A program made the translations under genes and the position numbers. The notes below the pieces were generated by a model. It saw only the letters and a list, made by a program, of their open reading frames with translations, was not told the origin of the DNA and made no database searches. Below are positions 21,599 to 25,037 of a stretch of 25,037 nt of DNA, one piece after another (the first letter of the stretch is position 1; the number at the start of each line of letters is the position of its first letter). This DNA comes from an uncultured Opitutales bacterium. GTDB lineage: Bacteria; Verrucomicrobiota; Verrucomicrobiia; Opitutales; Intestinicryptomonadaceae. The DNA is taken from positions 1 to 25,037 of the forward strand of contig URYY01000012.1 of NCBI GenBank assembly GCA_900552245.1, in the 5' to 3' direction.

Positions 21599-22081
21599 CT
21601 ATTCTTTTTCTATTAGGCAGACCGCGTGCGCGGCAAGCCCCTCGCGCCTGCCTATCCAGCCCATTTTTTCATTCGTCGTAGCTTTTATTCCGACGTCTTC
21701 GGGTTGGAGGCCGAGAGTGGAGGCGAGCTTTTCTTTCATCGCTTTTAAGTGCGGCGAAACTTTCGGAGTTTCGGCTATTAGCGAGGAGTCGATATTGACA
21801 AGCTTGTAGCCTAGCTTGTTAATCTCTTCGACGGCGCGCCTTAAGATGTCTTGCGAGTCCATACCGGCGCACTCTTTTGAAGTGTTCGGAAAGTAGTGGC
21901 CTATATCGGGCAGGGCGGCGGCGCCCAGTATGGCGTCGGCTATAGCGTGGCTTAGCACGTCGGCGTCGGAGTGGCCAAGCGGGCCGACTTTATTTGGGAT
22001 TTCGACGCCCCCCAATATGCAGCGCCTGCCTTCGACAAGCTGGTGGACATCGTAGCCGTAACCTATTCTAAATTTGCTCAT
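21599..22081 (-). CDS. ispF: 2-C-methyl-D-erythritol 2,4-cyclodiphosphate synthase
   Basis: This 160-residue enzyme closes the cyclic diphosphate in the MEP isoprenoid pathway. Zinc ligands D11 and H13 lie in GYGYDVHQL, and H45 in the block GPLGHSDADVLSHAIADAI. The C-terminal ATTNEKMGWIGRREGLAAHA is highly conserved. Length is standard. ATG 22081 overlaps the ispD stop as ATGA, so ispD and ispF are translationally coupled, the usual arrangement where they are not fused. Confidence 0.97.
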   Translation of the reverse strand: MSKFRIGYGYDVHQLVEGRRCILGGVEIPNKVGPLGHSDADVLSHAIADAILGAAALPDIGHYFPNTSKECAGMDSQDILRRAVEEINKLGYKLVNIDSSLIAETPKVSPHLKAMKEKLASTLGLQPEDVGIKATTNEKMGWIGRREGLAAHAVCLIEKE

Positions 22082-22788
22082 AAAACTCCTTTTTGATATA
22101 AAAATTCAACTATTGCCAAATCCTGTGGAACTGTAATTTTCGGGTTTGGGTTGGGGTTTTCCACAATCGTAACCTTGTGTCCCTGAGAAGTTGCGGCTGC
22201 AACGTCGTCTGTAATTTTAATTTTGTTTTTTGCGACGCTTTCGTAGCTAGACAAAATTATATCGCGCCTAAAAACTTGTGGCGTTTGCATAGCCCAAAGC
22301 AGCGGGCGCTCCAAATCTTTTAATTCGCGCAGGCGCAAATCTTGGGGATTGGAGTCTATCTTTTTTATGGTGTCAACTACCTTTGCGGCAAGTACAGCCG
22401 CGCCGTCAGCTTCAGCGGCTTTCAAGAGCCTCTTTATGTTTTCAGCGCCAACTAGGGGGCGCGCGCAGTCGTGTATGAAAACTATTTGAGAATCTTTATC
22501 GCTTGCCTTAATTCCGTTTAAAACGCTGTCTTGGCGCTCGGCTCCGCCATAAGTAAATTTTGCGCAGGCGTTTTTTAAAAGCCCAGCTAAGTCAGCCTTA
22601 ATTTCCGCAATTTGCTCATCGCTTCGGCATACAAAGACAAGCTCGCTCACAGCCCCGCTTTCTAGAAAGGCCTCGACACTGTGCGCCAATACTGGCTTGC
22701 CCAAAAGCGGCGCCAAGACCTTGTCTTTCACAGAGCCTTTCATTCGCGTGCCGGAGCCTGCGCACAGAAGTATTGCAGAATTTTTCAT
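22078..22788 (-). CDS. ispD: 2-C-methyl-D-erythritol 4-phosphate cytidylyltransferase
   Basis: The 236-residue enzyme couples CTP to methylerythritol 4-phosphate. The nucleotide-binding start is AILLCAGSGTRMKGSVKDKVL, followed by FIHDCARPLV (commonly HDAARP), VVDTIK and the ending AMQTPQVFRRD. It overlaps pyrF upstream and ispF downstream by ATGA on both sides. Together with divergent ispE this puts three consecutive MEP steps in one locus. Confidence 0.96.
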   Translation of the reverse strand: MKNSAILLCAGSGTRMKGSVKDKVLAPLLGKPVLAHSVEAFLESGAVSELVFVCRSDEQIAEIKADLAGLLKNACAKFTYGGAERQDSVLNGIKASDKDSQIVFIHDCARPLVGAENIKRLLKAAEADGAAVLAAKVVDTIKKIDSNPQDLRLRELKDLERPLLWAMQTPQVFRRDIILSSYESVAKNKIKITDDVAAATSQGHKVTIVENPNPNPKITVPQDLAIVEFLYQKGVL

Positions 22789-23486
22789 GCTTTAGCAAGT
22801 TCAGTTAGAATGTCGCGCGCGGCCTTCGCGGGGTCTGGTGCCTTTAGAATCGGGCGGCCCACAACTATGTAGCTTGCGCCGGCCTTCGCCGCAAGAGATG
22901 GCGTCATAATGCGCTTTTGCTCGTTTGCGTCTGAGCCCAATGGCCTTATGCCGGGGCAGACCAAGGCGATGTCGCCTCCAAGCTTAGCTCTGAGCGGCTC
23001 GATTTCAAGCGGCGAGCAAACTAGACCGTTTAAGCCGCTGTCTTGCGCGAGTTTTCCGAGCAAGAGCACCTGCTCTTTGGGCTTGGCTCTTACACCCGTT
23101 TTTGCAAGACCTTCCGCGTCAAAAGACGTAAGCACCGTAACTCCCAAAAGAAGCATATCGGGGTTTGTCTCTCGCGCGGCGTCGGAAGCGTAGCGCATCA
23201 TTTCCTCGCCTCCGCTTGTGTGTATTGTGAGCATTCCAACATTTAGGCCTTTAAGGCTTTTAATCGCCGATGCCACAGTGTTTGGAATGTCGTAGAGCTT
23301 CAAATCCAAAAAGACCTTAAAATTCATGTCGCAGACTTCCCTCACGAATGAATTTCCGTACTTTAAGTACATCTGCAGGCCTATCTTCACCCACTCAAGT
23401 TCGCCCTTGAGCTTACCCAACATTTCCAAGGCCGACTCCCTATCGGGCAAGTCGAGCGCGAGAATCAATTTGCATTGTTTTGACAT
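22785..23486 (-). CDS. pyrF: Orotidine 5'-phosphate decarboxylase
   Basis: The 233-residue TIM-barrel enzyme makes UMP in pyrimidine synthesis. The catalytic motif D61-L-K63-L-Y-D66 is followed by IPNTV; the N-terminus ILALDLPDRESALEML and the phosphate-binding VCPGIRPLG and IVVGRPILKAPDP are also conserved. ATG 23486 is preferred to a TTG at 23507. It is the first gene of the minus-strand operon; its product UMP leads to the CTP that IspD uses, though the linkage may be accidental. Confidence 0.96.
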   Translation of the reverse strand: MSKQCKLILALDLPDRESALEMLGKLKGELEWVKIGLQMYLKYGNSFVREVCDMNFKVFLDLKLYDIPNTVASAIKSLKGLNVGMLTIHTSGGEEMMRYASDAARETNPDMLLLGVTVLTSFDAEGLAKTGVRAKPKEQVLLLGKLAQDSGLNGLVCSPLEIEPLRAKLGGDIALVCPGIRPLGSDANEQKRIMTPSLAAKAGASYIVVGRPILKAPDPAKAARDILTELAKA

Positions 23487-23529
23487 ATCATTCAATTTCT
23501 GCCACAAAGTAATAAATTTTTCAAATTAA
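23487..23529. promoter_or_regulatory. Divergent promoter region between pyrF and ispE
   Basis: Only 43 AT-rich bases separate the two start codons, so promoters for both directions must overlap here or extend into the coding ends. No Shine-Dalgarno motif precedes ispE (leader TTTTTCAAATTAA). Clear -35/-10 pairs could not be fixed. Confidence 0.5.
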
Positions 23530-24405
23530 ATGAAAACTATCGCAAAAATTTTCTCGCCTTGCAAGGTAAACTATATGCTGGCAATAAACGGAGTGCGCCC
23601 GGACGGCTTCCATAATTTGCTAAGCATAGTAGCGCCCACGCGCTTTGGAGATACAATAGAAATCTCGGAGGCCGAGCGCGACTTGCTAACTTGCAATCTA
23701 GAGGGCGTTCCCTGCGATGAATCTAACTTGGTTATGAAGGCGGCGGCTTTGTTTAGGGAGGCAAGCGGGCTTGACAGGCACTTTGAGTTTAATTTAATTA
23801 AGCGCGTGCCACACGGGGCGGGCTTGGGCGGAGGAAGCTCAAACGGAGCTTTGGCTTTAAAGGCGATAAACGAGATTTGCGGCTCTCCTCTGGGGGCGGA
23901 TAAGCTGCTTGAAATTTGTGCAAAGATGGGTTCTGATTGCCCGCTATTTTTGCAGAATAAAGCCGTGGTTATGCGGGGCAGGGGCGAGCTTGTAGAAGAC
24001 TTGCCGAGTGCTGCGGCAAAGCTTATTTCGTCGTTTAAACTTCTTATATTTAAGCCCGAATTTTCAATAAATACCGGCTGGGCCTACAAGCGCATGCGCG
24101 AGATTTCCTCGGCGTACATTCCAGAAGGTCAAGCGGAGGAAATTCTTAAAAATTTTATAAAAAATCCGATTCTCGAAAATCTGCCGCTTGTAAATAATAT
24201 GCAAGTTCCCGCTTTCGAAAAGTTCCCGGCAATAGAGGCGATAATAAGCTTTGTTAAGGAAAAATACAAAGTTCCCGCGCTTATGAGCGGCTCGGGCAGC
24301 GCCTGTTTTGCCATTGTAAATTCTTTAGACGATGAAACCTTAAGTGCTCTCAAGCGCGACATACTAGAGCGCTTGGGCGAAACCTGCTTTATAAGCGAAG
24401 CATAA
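23530..24405 (+). CDS. ispE: 4-diphosphocytidyl-2-C-methyl-D-erythritol kinase
   Basis: The 291-residue GHMP kinase phosphorylates the product of IspD. It shows the N-terminal FSPCKVNYML with K12, RPDGFHNL, the glycine-rich ATP loop PHGAGLGGGSSNGA (residues 94-107), GSDCPLFL with catalytic D136, and the C-terminal LMSGSGSACFAI. Length fits the family. It diverges from pyrF-ispD-ispF, and an acyl-CoA ligase gene starts eight bases after its stop, suggesting one plus-strand operon. Confidence 0.96.
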   Translation: MKTIAKIFSPCKVNYMLAINGVRPDGFHNLLSIVAPTRFGDTIEISEAERDLLTCNLEGVPCDESNLVMKAAALFREASGLDRHFEFNLIKRVPHGAGLGGGSSNGALALKAINEICGSPLGADKLLEICAKMGSDCPLFLQNKAVVMRGRGELVEDLPSAAAKLISSFKLLIFKPEFSINTGWAYKRMREISSAYIPEGQAEEILKNFIKNPILENLPLVNNMQVPAFEKFPAIEAIISFVKEKYKVPALMSGSGSACFAIVNSLDDETLSALKRDILERLGETCFISEA

Positions 24406-24412
24406 GACAGAC

Positions 24413-25037
24413 ATGAAATACACATTCCTGCAAAATAGAGACGCGGCGGCCTTTTTGGGCGACGATTTTGAAATTTCATACGAATACGCCTACTCGATAA
24501 TTCGCTCTATATCCGAGAGGATTCCTGAAGACGGAATGCACGTTGCAATATTTGCGGAAAATAGCCCCGAGTGGGCCTGCGCAATTTACGCCACTTGGCT
24601 TAGGGGCGGAACCGTAGTTCCCATGGACGCAAATTTGAGCGCAAAAGAGGCGGCTTTCATACTAAATGATAGCGACTCATCTTTCGTATTTACAAGTCGC
24701 AAAAATGCCGAGCTTGCAATGCAGGCGATAGCTCTCACGGGCAAGAATATAGGCGTTTGCGTACTAGACGACGTTGAAAAGCCCTTTAATTCCAGGCGCG
24801 ATTGCGAGTGGAAGATAGAGTGCCCCGCCGAGGCTCTGGCCTTTATCGTCTATACTTCAGGAACTACTAGCCTTTCTAAAGGAGTTATGCTTTCACAACA
24901 TAATATATGTGCTAATATTCAAGCAATCGCAAGTTATGTACATATGTCTACAGATGACACTTTACTTTCATTTTTACCAATTCACCATACTTTTGAATGT
25001 ACTATTACCTTCCTTTATGGCATTTATTTTGGTGTTA
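24413..25037 (+). CDS. AMP-binding acyl-CoA ligase (3' partial, composition break)
   Basis: The frame runs from ATG 24413 off the right edge, 208 codons without a stop. The product resembles long-chain fatty acid-CoA ligases. SPEWACAIYATWLRGGTVVP is the usual A1/A2 region, the phosphate-binding loop YTSGTTSLSKGVMLSQHNI begins at residue 147, and LSFLPIHHTFE follows. Up to about base 24850 the codons are like the rest of the window. From there on they become strongly A/T-ending and local GC drops from 62% (24781-24840) to 32% and 28% in the last two 60-base blocks. The protein remains homologous across the change. The second part reads like a Firmicutes-type ligase of the same family, so the gene may be an assembly chimera or a recombinant. 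Confidence 0.85.
   Translation, partial: MKYTFLQNRDAAAFLGDDFEISYEYAYSIIRSISERIPEDGMHVAIFAENSPEWACAIYATWLRGGTVVPMDANLSAKEAAFILNDSDSSFVFTSRKNAELAMQAIALTGKNIGVCVLDDVEKPFNSRRDCEWKIECPAEALAFIVYTSGTTSLSKGVMLSQHNICANIQAIASYVHMSTDDTLLSFLPIHHTFECTITFLYGIYFGV

Noticed and set aside
1..25037. CRISPR arrays, insertion sequences, transposase or phage genes
   Set aside because: No regularly spaced identical repeats, no terminal inverted repeats with a transposase frame and no integrase-like protein were seen on either strand.

Overview
The window looks like a chromosomal segment of a Verrucomicrobiota bacterium, most likely of the Opitutae (Opitutales/Puniceicoccales). The signs are the style of the L,D-transpeptidase, the class II aldolase and the NuoEF-type operon, a mid GC content with AT-rich spacers, and several start codons preceded by A/T-rich leaders without a Shine-Dalgarno motif. 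The placement is inferred from protein resemblance only; no rRNA or tRNA gene is present.

Bases 1-8803 hold a tightly packed plus-strand operon that begins before the window. It contains a PQQ-type beta-propeller protein (5' end missing), a 761-residue NuoE-NuoF-ferredoxin fusion, a cysteine-rich NuoG/GltD-like iron-sulfur protein without a flavin domain, a second propeller with a membrane anchor, an ABC ATPase of the LolD/MacB type and a 1015-residue FtsX-type permease. Adjacent genes overlap by 1-8 bases or are one base apart. This joining of an NADH-oxidising Fe-S module, two propellers and an extracytoplasmic-type ABC transporter is the best candidate here for an undescribed system.

Bases 8874-12790 hold a complete polyamine ABC transporter operon (potABCD) closed by an intrinsic terminator. 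A convergent spacer follows. Next comes a minus-strand pair, an L,D-transpeptidase and an NtrC-type response regulator without a neighbouring kinase. The transpeptidase start codon overlaps that of the divergent asd gene in the tetramer CATG. asd has its own terminator and is followed by an EamA/DMT transporter.

Bases 17100-19160 are more accessory in character: two overlapping small lipoprotein genes (Sel1-like and PEGA), a 300-base spacer with a foldable RNA-like element, a small ribbon-helix-helix regulator and a doubtful short ORF. After these comes fba with a terminator.

Bases 20466-24405 are housekeeping. The minus strand carries pyrF-ispD-ispF, a small membrane protein and tlyA; ispE diverges from pyrF, so three MEP isoprenoid genes lie together. 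An AMP-binding acyl-CoA ligase runs off the right edge. Its last ~185 bases change abruptly from about 60% to about 30% GC within the conserved TSGTT motif while staying in frame, which points to an assembly chimera or a recombination junction.
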